Assembly (NCBI RefSeq): GCF_024723255.1
Contig: NZ_JANIAC010000002.1
Coordinates: forward strand, 62,001 to 126,000
Direction of reading: 5' to 3'
DNA from: Aestuariibaculum sp. M13
GTDB taxonomy: Bacteria; Bacteroidota; Bacteroidia; Flavobacteriales; Flavobacteriaceae
Length of the DNA: 64,000 nucleotides
The notes under the pieces: generated by a model
Database searches by the model: none
What the model saw: only the letters and a program-made list of their open reading frames with translations
What the model was told of the DNA's origin: nothing
Made by a program: the position numbers and the translations under genes
Shown: positions 1-9,042 of the stretch, piece by piece
Layout of the letters: the number at the start of each line of letters is the position of its first letter
How positions within the stretch are numbered: position 1 is the first letter of the stretch

Positions 1-1
1 A

Positions 2-835
2 GGTGATTTTTTGCAAGGATTTGTTAAAGGTGCTATTATTGGAGGTGTTACATCAGTTGTTGGTCAAGTAGCTAATGGATTAAATATGGCTAAGTCGTTA
101 GGTGTTGGCTTTTTTAGAGGAGCATATGTTGGCGCTTCTGGGGGAGCAGCTGGAGGATTGACTTCTGGGATATTAGATGGAAATGATTTTGAAGAAACAT
201 TAATATCGGGAGGAGTTGGTTTAATTAGTGGAGGGGGTATAGGTGGATTAGCATCTGGTATTACCGCAGCAAATCATGGAGGTAATTTTTGGACCGGTCA
301 TGGGGCTACTTTTGAGGTGCCAGCTTTTAATTATAAAGGAGAAAATCAAGTCGGTGAAGGTATGGAATATACAACTGAGTATGGTAAGGGATATTTAGAT
401 TATTTTCCAGATATGGAACATCCTTATAGATATTATGCTGATGGGACGGCTCCAAAGGGGTATATATATAATGAAAAAAATGGAGTATTATATAGTAAGA
501 AAGGAACAGGTGCCTTAGCGGTGACAAGATATGACCATACTATTCTAAGGTCAGATATGTATATGGGAAGAGCGGCTTTTGTAAGTAAAGAAGCTCTTTA
601 TTTAACTACTGGACATGAGTTAATGCATATAGCGCATTTTAGTGCAGGTTTATTCAGTGAAGTTAAAGGGCATAATTCAATTTATGATTGGCAGTATCAA
701 CAAGCAAAAGCTTGGGGGTTACACGACATGGCTAGATCTTATAAATCTAGAATATTGCCAGGTTTTTTTAATAGAAATTATGATTGGAATAAATATTGCA
801 TTGGTATTTGTCCAACAAAGGGTTTTTTAAATTAG
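2..835 (+). CDS. C-terminal part of an RHS-family toxin with a HExxH metallopeptidase-like tip (5' end outside window)
   Basis: The frame is open from base 2, upstream of the first possible start (TTG at 11), so this is the end of a longer gene. The first ~95 visible residues are Gly/Ala-rich with GGxxGG stretches, as commonly follows the RHS core before the toxin tip. A GGNFWTGHGA segment leads into the tip, which contains HELMH (codons at 614-628) followed by IAH; HExxH is the zinc-metallopeptidase signature. I infer a metal-dependent toxin delivered by the RHS shell. A lipoprotein gene starts 2 bases downstream and could be its immunity partner. Family assignment rests on short motifs only; HExxH can occur by chance, but its position in the tip argues against that. 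Confidence 0.7.
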   Translation, partial: GDFLQGFVKGAIIGGVTSVVGQVANGLNMAKSLGVGFFRGAYVGASGGAAGGLTSGILDGNDFEETLISGGVGLISGGGIGGLASGITAANHGGNFWTGHGATFEVPAFNYKGENQVGEGMEYTTEYGKGYLDYFPDMEHPYRYYADGTAPKGYIYNEKNGVLYSKKGTGALAVTRYDHTILRSDMYMGRAAFVSKEALYLTTGHELMHIAHFSAGLFSEVKGHNSIYDWQYQQAKAWGLHDMARSYKSRILPGFFNRNYDWNKYCIGICPTKGFLN

Positions 836-837
836 TT

Positions 838-1512
838 ATGAAGATATTTAGTTTAATAAGTTTAGTGATATTGTTTATGTTTAACGGATCATGTATATCA
901 AAAAAGATAGAGAAAATCCAGAATGTAAATGTTCTTGAATATCATAATTTTTATGAATATGAAAACAAAAATGTTATAGATCAAATTAAGATTTTATATA
1001 GTTCAGGTAAAGAGTTTAATAAAATTGATGATTTTCAAGTTAGAGATTTGAAAAATCAAAATATTTTAATAAATGGGGATCTATTTGATTTGGTGTTTGA
1101 AAAGTGTTTTTTGAAATATTACAATGATGATAAACTTTATATGAGTACTTTAAAGGAAACTTCTCAATTATATTATATAGGTAAGTTAGATCAAAGTACT
1201 TTTTTTTACACTCAATTTTTTTTGTTAAAAATAACGGATAAAAAAAAAACTTTTTTAATTGAGAAGTTAATTATGTTGAACTCAAATTATAATTCGTTAA
1301 CAGCTTTAATAAATTTATCAGATAATCGTTGTTTTGATGAAGGTTGTGAAAGTAGGATAAGCAGGAGAATTAGTACTAATAAATTTATTATAGAGTTTAG
1401 TCCCTATTCGGCAGATTTAATTAATGAAAGTCCTTGGAGCACTGAAGAGGTGTTCTATACTTACTTTAATTTTACTAAAGATGGTTATCTAAACATTAAA
1501 ATGAGGGATTAA
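838..1512 (+). CDS. Small lipoprotein, candidate immunity protein
   Basis: The protein is about 224 residues. An earlier in-frame start at 796 would overlap the upstream gene; ATG 838, 2 bases after the preceding stop, is preferred because it begins a clean signal peptide (MKIFSLISLVILFMFNGSC) ending in a lipobox-like Cys. The rest is rich in Asn, Lys and aromatic residues, with no domain I recognise. Its position directly behind an RHS metallopeptidase-like tip is the usual place for a cognate immunity gene, and a lipid anchor suits protection in the periplasm or outer membrane. Function is inferred from context only. Confidence 0.7.
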   Translation: MKIFSLISLVILFMFNGSCISKKIEKIQNVNVLEYHNFYEYENKNVIDQIKILYSSGKEFNKIDDFQVRDLKNQNILINGDLFDLVFEKCFLKYYNDDKLYMSTLKETSQLYYIGKLDQSTFFYTQFFLLKITDKKKTFLIEKLIMLNSNYNSLTALINLSDNRCFDEGCESRISRRISTNKFIIEFSPYSADLINESPWSTEEVFYTYFNFTKDGYLNIKMRD

Positions 1513-1675
1513 TTTTATTGCTTCTTGAGAATTAATAATAGGATTTAAACAAGAGGATTTGGATTTATTAGTAATTAAGGTTGAAAAAGACTTTTGTTTT
1601 ATTCTTTAAGCTGTCTTCAGCTGTTAGATAATTGATTACTGATAAAGAATTAAAAAACATAAACTGTATTAAAAA

Positions 1676-4252
1676 ATGAAAAGACTAGGATTAGTTTTAT
1701 TATTGGTAACCATAAAATTTTACGCCCAAGATGCGGTAGATATAGGCACACCTGCAAGAAGTCCGTTTAATTTGGGAGGAGATATCCAAGGAGTTATACA
1801 AAATAGTGTTAATGAAGTTACTGGCAAGGTGACATTTTCATTACCATTAGGGACTATAGGAGCATCGACGGTTTCTTATGGTTTGAACTTGACCTATAAT
1901 GGGCAATCAGCATTTAAAAATGGAAAGGAGACCAATAAATATAACCCAACCAGTGTGGTTGGTGTAGGTTTTTCATTAAGTGTTCCAAAAATCATGGTAG
2001 ATAATAAGGGGACAGGTACCATGGAAGACGATGACTTTTATTTGTTAGATGGAGGAACTAGTAGCAAATTAATTTGTACAAATAAGGATGGATTAACTGG
2101 AGCAGAGACTTGGGAATTTCAAATGGAGAAGTATTCTCCTTGGAAAATAAAGTTCTATAAGTATAACCTTTATTATGAGGATGATTATTGGACTATTGTA
2201 AAGGAAGATGGATTGACCTATAAATTTGGAGCTTCAGCCAGTACAAGTAAATCCAAAGAAAGTGTTATTAGATGGGGGAACTGGATAGGAAGCTCTCTTC
2301 AGTCTGGAGGTACTCAACAAACGATTGTTTGGAATTTATCAAGTATCGAAGACCAGTTTGAAAATGTGTCTTTTCAATATGAATTAGAAGAGATAGCACA
2401 GTCAGGTTCGGTGAAACAAACGGAAGCATCCTATTTAAAGAAGATATCGTCTTCAAATGGAGCAAGTATTCAATTGACTTATGGAACTAAAGGTAGCTTG
2501 GAATATTATGAGCCACATAAAGAAAAGGTAGAACCGGATGCGTATCAGGAACGCTATGAGAAAAAGTATTTGCAAAGTGTTTCGAGTTATAATAATGCTA
2601 ATGAACTGGTGTCTACTTATAACATAGGATATACTTTAAATGGAAGTAGCTTAAATACCAAGCGTTATTTAACCAGTTTGACACAAACAGCTTACAATAA
2701 TGGACAGAGTGAGGTAATGCCATCTCAAACTTTTGATTATCATTATACAGGGACATTTAAGGGAGGGATAAAAACAATAACTTACCCAACAGGAGGGGCT
2801 GTAACCTATAATTACAAGAACAAGTTTTTATTTAATAATTATTCCAATCAATTCGAAACTTCAGCGTTTTCTCAGCCAAGCGGTTATATGTATCACAGTA
2901 TGTTTGTAAGTGATAATTATGGGATATTCGTATACAGGACTGAGAATAAGATTAGTGGAGATAAATACCGCTTTAAGTTTTTTAGGGTTTGGTGGACCGG
3001 ACAGAAATGGGAATGGGAAGAATTTACTTTTCCTCATTTAATGTTAGATCCAAGTACGGTAAATGAAGGAGGCCCCTTAAAAGATCTATATCCGGTTTTG
3101 GAAAGGGATTATTATGGGTTTGTTTATGACAAAGGCACAGCTGCAGATATCTATTTATGGCATTTGGAGAATGATGGCAGAACTTGGGATTATTATACCA
3201 CGACCAATAAGAGTATTGGTAGTACAAACCCAAGATTTCATTCAGGTGATGAGTTTGTTGCTTTACAAAATTATTCTAGTGGGGAATTATATACTTATGT
3301 ATGGAATGGATCTTCGTGGAATTACAAATTGATAGATCAAGGTTCAGGAAAGTATTATATTACTGCAACTAATAATTATATAATGTCCTTAAATGAAGAA
3401 GGAGGTACCGATTATATAAGTGGTGTTGGGCATACAGATAGATATTATTTTCATTATTTGGATGCTCAAAAGAATTGGCAAAGTAAGTCATGGTCTGCTG
3501 AAGCAGATCCTTATATAGACGGGACAGAGGCGCCTAGTTACTTTTACCCTGATAATTCGATTATTGGTTTTGTAGCAGATGATAATCCAGAATTGTTTCT
3601 TAGGTGGGATACAAATTATAATTTAACTAATGTTGACAACGTTCTAGGATCTTATAACGATAGTTCACCAATGGTTCCAGTTGGTAATGGTATGTTTACA
3701 ATACATAGTTCGTTTTATAAGAATCCTAATAAATCAGCTAGGTTTAATGGTGTTAATTGGAGTGTGAGTGCCTTGCCATCTGCTAACAACTCTTATTATT
3801 CTAAACTTAATTTTGGAGAGGATATTATGCTATTTCAAAATAATCCAAGTATTTCAGGTGTCGGCTACCATAAATATAATCCTAACACTAATTCATGGAC
3901 ATATGCTACGTTAAATAGTAATTATTCCAGTTCTTTAAATAATTATAAACTTTCAACAATTAATTCTGATTTTATTATAGCATCTAATAAAATTTATGAA
4001 AGAACAAATCTTGGAGTACTCTCTGAAATAGGAACATTGCAATATGATAATAGTTTTAGTTATTCTGATGGATTAAGACATTCATTTGTAAGACAATTAA
4101 ATGGAGGGAATTATCAAGGTGTATATTATTATATAAATAAGGAAACGGGATTATTATCAAGTATAAATACAGGATCAAATATATGTTTTCTTCACGAGGT
4201 AGTAAGATGGGAGGGTACACCTCTTTTATGTCTCCAAGTTCTATTTGGCTAA
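1676..4252 (+). CDS. SpvB/RHS-like exported protein, N-terminal part (frameshifted from 4183-5397)
   Basis: 858 residues begin with a signal peptide (MKRLGLVLLLVTIKFYAQ). The N-terminal ~120 residues match the opening of Bacteroidota RHS components (alternating strands, GxxTSVVGVGFSL-like segment), then a long beta-rich middle rich in Tyr, Trp, Asn and Ser. The natural end of this family (YD repeats, then a short FxYDSxGR motif) is missing here and is found in the next frame. The last ~20 codons therefore look like out-of-frame sequence. It is probably the same role as the genes at 12448 and 22862, but no lipocalin-like or DUF6443 partner follows, so it is an orphan component. Confidence 0.8.
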   Translation: MKRLGLVLLLVTIKFYAQDAVDIGTPARSPFNLGGDIQGVIQNSVNEVTGKVTFSLPLGTIGASTVSYGLNLTYNGQSAFKNGKETNKYNPTSVVGVGFSLSVPKIMVDNKGTGTMEDDDFYLLDGGTSSKLICTNKDGLTGAETWEFQMEKYSPWKIKFYKYNLYYEDDYWTIVKEDGLTYKFGASASTSKSKESVIRWGNWIGSSLQSGGTQQTIVWNLSSIEDQFENVSFQYELEEIAQSGSVKQTEASYLKKISSSNGASIQLTYGTKGSLEYYEPHKEKVEPDAYQERYEKKYLQSVSSYNNANELVSTYNIGYTLNGSSLNTKRYLTSLTQTAYNNGQSEVMPSQTFDYHYTGTFKGGIKTITYPTGGAVTYNYKNKFLFNNYSNQFETSAFSQPSGYMYHSMFVSDNYGIFVYRTENKISGDKYRFKFFRVWWTGQKWEWEEFTFPHLMLDPSTVNEGGPLKDLYPVLERDYYGFVYDKGTAADIYLWHLENDGRTWDYYTTTNKSIGSTNPRFHSGDEFVALQNYSSGELYTYVWNGSSWNYKLIDQGSGKYYITATNNYIMSLNEEGGTDYISGVGHTDRYYFHYLDAQKNWQSKSWSAEADPYIDGTEAPSYFYPDNSIIGFVADDNPELFLRWDTNYNLTNVDNVLGSYNDSSPMVPVGNGMFTIHSSFYKNPNKSARFNGVNWSVSALPSANNSYYSKLNFGEDIMLFQNNPSISGVGYHKYNPNTNSWTYATLNSNYSSSLNNYKLSTINSDFIIASNKIYERTNLGVLSEIGTLQYDNSFSYSDGLRHSFVRQLNGGNYQGVYYYINKETGLLSSINTGSNICFLHEVVRWEGTPLLCLQVLFG

Positions 4253-5397
4253 GACAAGATGAAGCTGGAGATTACAGATATTTTTATAGAATAATAGATG
4301 ATAAGATTAACAATTCTGTATATGACATTGTAGTAAATCATATAGATATTAATGATGATAATGGAGGTTTAAGAAAAGTACAATACACTTACAATAAACC
4401 AAAGTGTAGCCCAGATAATAGTTCTACGTTTTATGGTGAAGTTATCATTGAGAATAAAGGTGTTGGGACTGGTAATATAGGTAAGGTAGTTAAAAGGTTT
4501 AATGATGGTTCTACAGATTTGAGTATGGTTGGTTTGCCTTTGGAAGTTTTAACTATCGATGCTAATAACAAGGTTGTAAAACGAACCACTACAACTTGGA
4601 ATAAGTATTCAAAATCTATATATAATGGTAGTGGCTATTTTTATAAAAGTTATTATATAAGGCCAACTATCGAAAAAGAAGAGTTATTTTTTGAGGAAAG
4701 CCCAAAAATAGTTAACACTAAGACTTATAGTTATAATACATATGGGTTAAAAACAGGTTCAACGACTACAGATAGTAAAGGAGAAAGTATGAGTCAGAAT
4801 ATCACCTACGCCTATCAGCAATATAGTTTTGTTGAAGATAAGAATATGTTATCATTTCCTTATATGATTTATACAAAGGAGGGTAATTATATTACTTTAA
4901 ATGTAGAGCAATCCAAATGGATAGAAGATAATGGTAAAGTCTATGTGAATGAGAATTGGTCTGGTCCAGCAACAAATAAAATGCGATTAAACAATCAAGT
5001 ATCTAAAGTGGAAACGACAACGGGTAATGTATTAGAAAGCAATAACGGAAAAGGTATTTATAGTACGGCTTTATTTGGTTATAATAACCTTTATAATGTA
5101 GCGACAGTTAATAATGCCACTTATCAAGAGGTAATAGATGAATTGGATGTCACATATTATCAATTACAGGGATTAAGTACATCAAGTTTGAAGACTGAAT
5201 TATTAAAACTATATGATCGTTTACCAAATGCAAGTATTAGTCTTAAATTTTATGATAGTAGTGGAAGAGTTATTAGTAAAGTGGATGAAAGGAAAGAAGA
5301 AGTATTTATATACTATGATACATTAGGTCGAGAGGATTATGTAACTGATGCCCAGGGTAATATCTTAGAAAAGAAAAATTATCATTTTGCAAATTAA
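4183..5397 (+). CDS. SpvB/RHS-like protein, C-terminal part in the -1 frame
   Basis: This 404-residue frame continues the protein that begins at 1676. It has no signal peptide and ends with the same tail as the other two RHS N-components: FYDSSGRVISK, YYDTLGRED, a TDAQGN turn and KKNYHF. The first apparent Met (4183) lies inside the overlap, so it is not a real start. Joining requires a -1 shift (or an indel) between about 4160 and 4250; the candidate slip point is the TTTT run at 4186-4189. Either a disrupted gene, a sequencing error, or less likely programmed frameshifting. Confidence 0.75.
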   Translation: MFSSRGSKMGGYTSFMSPSSIWLRQDEAGDYRYFYRIIDDKINNSVYDIVVNHIDINDDNGGLRKVQYTYNKPKCSPDNSSTFYGEVIIENKGVGTGNIGKVVKRFNDGSTDLSMVGLPLEVLTIDANNKVVKRTTTTWNKYSKSIYNGSGYFYKSYYIRPTIEKEELFFEESPKIVNTKTYSYNTYGLKTGSTTTDSKGESMSQNITYAYQQYSFVEDKNMLSFPYMIYTKEGNYITLNVEQSKWIEDNGKVYVNENWSGPATNKMRLNNQVSKVETTTGNVLESNNGKGIYSTALFGYNNLYNVATVNNATYQEVIDELDVTYYQLQGLSTSSLKTELLKLYDRLPNASISLKFYDSSGRVISKVDERKEEVFIYYDTLGREDYVTDAQGNILEKKNYHFAN

Positions 5398-5433
5398 GTT
5401 ATAGGTGAAAATAGAACTGGTACAATAAATTGT

Positions 5434-5470
5434 AAAAAGGGGTTAACTAATATGTTAATCCTTTTTTTTG
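5434..5470 (+). terminator. Rho-independent terminator after the orphan RHS gene
   Basis: An A-run plus GG(G)GTTAAC pairs with GTTAATCC and is followed by eight T residues, with one bulged G. It lies about 40 bases after the stop at 5397. Confidence 0.75.
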
Positions 5471-5525
5471 TGTGTTAAGTAATTAAATTTATAGAGGTCA
5501 GTAGTTAGTTACTTATAATTTCCCC

Positions 5526-5793
5526 TGCTATTCCCGAGCTCATTTTAAAATAAGTTGTCCCATATAAGGGAAATGGTTAAGTATGAGTTGGTTATTGTTT
5601 TGTGTGAGAATAAAAGCTAATTAAAATGTTTTTTTTAGAAGGTAAAGGAGGTTAAATCCCTTTAGCGTTATAATATTTATGTTTTATAAGCATATTTTAC
5701 AAGAAGTATTTCTGTTTTGAGCTATTCTGTACTGTATTTGAGATTTAAATTTATTGGAGTAGGTGCTAAAATTTATAGATAAGTCATTAAAAG
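5526..5793 (-). mobile_element. Truncated remnant of the rve-type insertion sequence found intact at ~21.28-22.8 kb
   Basis: The block starting TGCTATTCC at 5526 runs parallel to 21276 onward with scattered substitutions, including GTCCCATATAAGGG and GAGCTATTCTGTACTGTATT. On the minus strand it still encodes the last ~35 residues of the transposase (ending QNRNTSCKICL, compared with QNRNTPCKVCL in the longer copy, stop at 5684-5686). Similarity stops at about 5793, so the remainder of the transposase is absent. Confidence 0.8.
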
Positions 5794-5827
5794 CTTAAAC
5801 TAATGAGTTAAATTAAGCCTTATTATT

Positions 5828-5853
5828 ACTAAGGTAAAACCTTAGTGTTTTTC
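5828..5853 (+). terminator. Perfect 7-bp stem hairpin with T-tract
   Basis: ACTAAGG (5828-5834) and CCTTAGT (5840-5846) pair perfectly around a TAAAA loop and are followed by GTTTTTC. It sits 40 bases before the lipoprotein gene at 5893 and probably insulates that operon from upstream transcription. Confidence 0.7.
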
Positions 5854-5892
5854 TACGCATATTAAGTATTTTTATCGTTTTAAAAGATTTAA

Positions 5893-6627
5893 ATGATAAA
5901 AAAAAAATTATGCCTATTAGGTTTAGGACTTGTTTTAATAAGTTGTAAAGTAGGTGAGGTGTTAGGGAATGGGGAGCATAAAACTTCACAACAGGTTTTA
6001 TTGGGAGGAATTGGTTCTAGTGAAACCAATATATTTAAAACTGACTTTAGTAATACCGCACTTCCTGTTTATGATATTTCTTTAAAAGTTAATGTTGAAC
6101 CTATTTCATTTAATAAACAAGATTTCAAGGACTTTAAGGTTGCAAATAATCTACAAAATGCACCTATCGAATTAGAGTTTATAGATTCTATAAAGATAAA
6201 GCCAAAATATGTTAAGTTAAAAATTGCAGACAAGGTTGAACTTTTAAAGGTAATCAATCAAACAAATAATAGTAATCTTAAGGATTATTTAGCACATTCA
6301 ACTGATTCTAATTTTATAACAAGTATTTCTATGGCTTTTAATGGAGATGTTTTGGAAGCTTTAATGCAAGCCGAATCTGTTTTTCTTATTGAAAATAGTT
6401 ATAAGACATATAGTTTAGAATTAAAGGATTCAAAAGGGGATTCTAAGGTCATTTCATTTAATAATGGTGTTGTTTTTAAATACGAGCTAAGCCATTGTTG
6501 CTGGCAGGAAGATAAAAGACATCATCTTAATATTGTCGATATAGTAGAACAGTATAAATCATGTCCTAAACAAACCTATTCTTCAGCTTTAAAAGCAGAA
6601 AAACATTCCAAAAAACACAAATTATAG
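5893..6627 (+). CDS. Lipoprotein of unknown family, first gene of the pseudopilus operon
   Basis: 244 residues with a lipoprotein signal (LGLVLISC, Cys ~18), so membrane-anchored. The body has alternating charged strands and a C-terminal part with HCCWQEDKRHH (adjacent Cys and His) and a very basic Lys/His tail. I do not recognise the family. It is separated by 3 bases from the next lipoprotein and leads the tight run of secretion/pilus-like genes to 10625, so it may be an accessory or pilotin-like component. That role is inferred from position alone. Confidence 0.75.
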   Translation: MIKKKLCLLGLGLVLISCKVGEVLGNGEHKTSQQVLLGGIGSSETNIFKTDFSNTALPVYDISLKVNVEPISFNKQDFKDFKVANNLQNAPIELEFIDSIKIKPKYVKLKIADKVELLKVINQTNNSNLKDYLAHSTDSNFITSISMAFNGDVLEALMQAESVFLIENSYKTYSLELKDSKGDSKVISFNNGVVFKYELSHCCWQEDKRHHLNIVDIVEQYKSCPKQTYSSALKAEKHSKKHKL

Positions 6628-6630
6628 CTT

Positions 6631-6990
6631 ATGAAGCGTTGTTTAATATTTTTAATTTTTTTTACAACTATTTTTTTTAGTTGTGATGATATTATAGAAG
6701 TAGAAGATATATCCAGCGATGTGGTTTTAATTTTGGCACCTACATCAGGAAGTATAGTTGATTTAGATCCTGTTAGTTTTACATGGGAACCTATAGAAGA
6801 TGCTGAAAACTATCATTTACAAATTGCAATACCCAACTTTGAAGAGGCATCACAAGTCGTATTGGATACAGTTATATCAAAGACGAATTTTGAAAAATCC
6901 TTGGAAGCAAGCCAATATGAATGGCGAGTGAAAGCACAGAATTCAGGGTATAGTACAGAGTTTAATTCAACAAAATTTGTTGTAGAATAA
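6631..6990 (+). CDS. Small lipoprotein with a fibronectin type III-like domain
   Basis: 119 residues. Signal peptide and lipobox (IFFTTIFFSC, Cys ~18) are followed by an acidic linker and a single beta-sandwich-like domain: P-x-x-G motif, then FTWEPIEDAENYHLQI and YEWRVKAQN, the pattern of FN3 domains in Bacteroidota surface proteins. Spacing from the upstream lipoprotein is 3 bases and to the GspC-like gene 20 bases, so one transcript is likely. Probably an adhesion or assembly accessory facing the periplasm or surface. Confidence 0.75.
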   Translation: MKRCLIFLIFFTTIFFSCDDIIEVEDISSDVVLILAPTSGSIVDLDPVSFTWEPIEDAENYHLQIAIPNFEEASQVVLDTVISKTNFEKSLEASQYEWRVKAQNSGYSTEFNSTKFVVE

Positions 6991-7010
6991 TTAATTTTTA
7001 GGATTAATTA

Positions 7011-7475
7011 ATGAAAAGCAAAAAGAATACATATTTATTGTTGGTAGGTGTTTTATCTATTTGGGGTATCGTTGCTTTTAAAATATTTTCTGCGGTATCT
7101 CCAAAGGATACCAAAATTAAACAAAAACAAATCATTCAATTTAATCCTAAGCATAGTAAAGTTATAGACACCTTTTCGATTAGCATAGTAAATCGGGATC
7201 CTTTTTTAGGAACAATGTATGTCAAGCCAAAACGAGAGGTTGTTGTAAAAAAAAGTAACGTTAATAGAAAGGAAATTGTCTGGAAAGATGTTAGCTACCA
7301 TGGTAATATCTCTAAAAAAGGAAATACGGAAAATATTTGTATAGTTTCTATAGATGGAAATCAAAGGGTGATGCATGTCGGACAAGAATTTGGTGGAGTA
7401 AAATTAATTTCTGCAACTAATGCACATATATTGGTGAGTTATCAAGGTGCTAAAAAGAGGGTTGCGAAACTATGA
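7011..7475 (+). CDS. GspC/PilP-like periplasmic protein of a type II secretion/type IV pilus-like system
   Basis: 154 residues with one N-terminal membrane helix (~8-28) and no lipobox. An NRDPFLG motif near residue 63 resembles the RDPF segment of GspC and PilP proteins, and a small C-terminal beta domain (residues ~95-152, with GNISKKG, VGQEF and LVSYQG turns) resembles the HR/PilP fold. In known systems this domain links the inner-membrane platform to the secretin. It overlaps the next gene by 4 bases (ATGA). No secretin gene is visible in the window. Confidence 0.7.
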   Translation: MKSKKNTYLLLVGVLSIWGIVAFKIFSAVSPKDTKIKQKQIIQFNPKHSKVIDTFSISIVNRDPFLGTMYVKPKREVVVKKSNVNRKEIVWKDVSYHGNISKKGNTENICIVSIDGNQRVMHVGQEFGGVKLISATNAHILVSYQGAKKRVAKL

Positions 7476-8725
7476 TTAAGTTAAAGGCTGGTGCATTACA
7501 GTTTACAATATTTGTTATTGTCATTGTTGGTATTTTACTAGCGACGTTCATTATTTTTATTTACACACATAATCAATTTCATAATCAGTCTGAATTACTA
7601 GTTAAAACTATTAAAAATGCAGATAAGGGAGTTGATTACTTACTCCATAATCTAATCGATTTAAAGTATTCAGAACCTTTTAATCTTGAAGCTGAAAATG
7701 AAGAATTAATTAGCATTACAACTGATTTTTGGGGTGTGTATAAAAAAGTAATATCCACTTCAAGTATCAAACAAAACACTTTTAATAAGGTGGCATTGTT
7801 GGGATTTAAACGATCTGATAAAGATGTAGCTCTTTATGTTGAGGATCATAATAGACCATTGGTTGTTGTTGGTGATACCAAAATCATAGGCGATGCCTTT
7901 ATACCGGAACAAGGCATTCGAACAGGAAATATCTCAGGAAATTCTTATTACGGGTCTCAGTTAATTTATGGAAGGAGTAGAACCATAAAAGATTTTCCTA
8001 ATCTCAATACAGAAATTTTAAACCAAATAAAGCATATAAAAGATAGAATTAAGGATTTAGATAATGGCTATTATTTAGATGTTGAAGGAAGAAGAGTAAT
8101 AGAAAAATCTTTTTTAGAACCCTTAAAAGCTATTTATAAGCCAGATGTTATAAAGCTTACGGAAATATCACTAACAGGCCATATTGTTGTACAATCAGAG
8201 ACCAAGATTAAAATTGATGCATCAGCAACTCTACATGATGTTATTTTAATAGCACCTCAAGTTGAAATAGGGGATAATGTTAAAGGGAATTTCCAAGTTT
8301 TTGCTTCTAAATCATTGAAGGTTGGAACAGCATGTAATTTAACATACCCATCGGTTTTGGTTTTAAACGAAGAAATAAAAATAAGTGAAACATCTAATAA
8401 TGAAACACCTGTGTTGGAAATAGGGGAAGGAACAGAAGTTAAGGGTAGTGTTATATTTTTAGGAGAATCAAAAGGGTATAAGGCTCAAACTATAATCGAT
8501 AAAAACACTATAATAACAGGAGAGGTCTACTGTAATAGGAATTTAGAGCTTAAAGGAATTGTGGAAGGTGTTGTATTGACTTCTAGTTTTGTTGCAAATC
8601 AATCAGGTTCCTCTTATCAAAACCATTTGTATAATGGCATTATCGATATAAATAAATTACATGATAATTATGTCGGTATTACTTTTAAAGATGAGAAAAG
8701 AGGAATAGTAAAATGGTTGTATTAA
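7472..8725 (+). CDS. Pseudopilin/GspK-like protein with a bactofilin-like beta-helix
   Basis: 417 residues. An N-terminal helix (~10-32) is followed by an amphipathic alpha segment, as in GspK/PilX-type minor pilins, although no Gly-Phe-Thr prepilin cleavage site is present. From ~225 to 390 there are repeated short strands with regularly spaced Gly/Asp/Val (for example VEIGDNVKG, LEIGEGTEVKGSVIFLG), the pattern of bactofilin or left-handed beta-helix folds. The combination would give a tip- or platform-located protein. It overlaps both neighbours (4 and 13 bases). The fold assignment is by eye. Confidence 0.65.
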   Translation: MIKLKAGALQFTIFVIVIVGILLATFIIFIYTHNQFHNQSELLVKTIKNADKGVDYLLHNLIDLKYSEPFNLEAENEELISITTDFWGVYKKVISTSSIKQNTFNKVALLGFKRSDKDVALYVEDHNRPLVVVGDTKIIGDAFIPEQGIRTGNISGNSYYGSQLIYGRSRTIKDFPNLNTEILNQIKHIKDRIKDLDNGYYLDVEGRRVIEKSFLEPLKAIYKPDVIKLTEISLTGHIVVQSETKIKIDASATLHDVILIAPQVEIGDNVKGNFQVFASKSLKVGTACNLTYPSVLVLNEEIKISETSNNETPVLEIGEGTEVKGSVIFLGESKGYKAQTIIDKNTIITGEVYCNRNLELKGIVEGVVLTSSFVANQSGSSYQNHLYNGIIDINKLHDNYVGITFKDEKRGIVKWLY

Positions 8726-9042
8726 AAAAAATAAAAGGATCAACATTAATGGAAACCTTAGTAGCTAGTGTGTTAATTGTGGTTGTATTTATGTTATCCA
8801 GTATGGTTCTGAACAACATATTTTCAAATGTTATTAATGGAAAAACCAGAGATATCGAAGTATTTATAACCGAACAAGAATACTTATATCAAAATGGATT
8901 ATTGAAACTGCCCTTTCAGGATGATTTTAAAGAGTGGCATGTTTCCATTATTAAGGAAGATAAACAGAATCAGGTTTTTATCGAGGCAATACATACGCAA
9001 ACTCAAAAGGGAATAAATAGAATTCTAAATAGCAATGATTAA
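8713..9042 (+). CDS. Minor pseudopilin (GspI/PilV-like)
   Basis: 109 residues with a short basic leader (MVVLKKIKG) and the type III signal G-S-T-L-M-E followed by a hydrophobic helix (LVASVLIVVVFMLSSMVL). The Glu at mature +5 is the residue that drives pseudopilin packing. Length and position (before a GspJ-like gene) fit GspI/PilV. Processing would need a prepilin peptidase encoded elsewhere. It overlaps the next gene by 8 bases. Confidence 0.8.
   Translation: MVVLKKIKGSTLMETLVASVLIVVVFMLSSMVLNNIFSNVINGKTRDIEVFITEQEYLYQNGLLKLPFQDDFKEWHVSIIKEDKQNQVFIEAIHTQTQKGINRILNSND

Noticed and set aside
327-527. Minus-strand frame inside the RHS tip
   Set aside because: It lies opposite a coding frame with clear motifs and has the composition expected of a shadow of A+T-rich coding DNA.
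4183-4252. Programmed -1 frameshift in the RHS gene
   Set aside because: Only a short T-run is present and no clear slippery heptamer or downstream stem; mutation or sequencing error is simpler.
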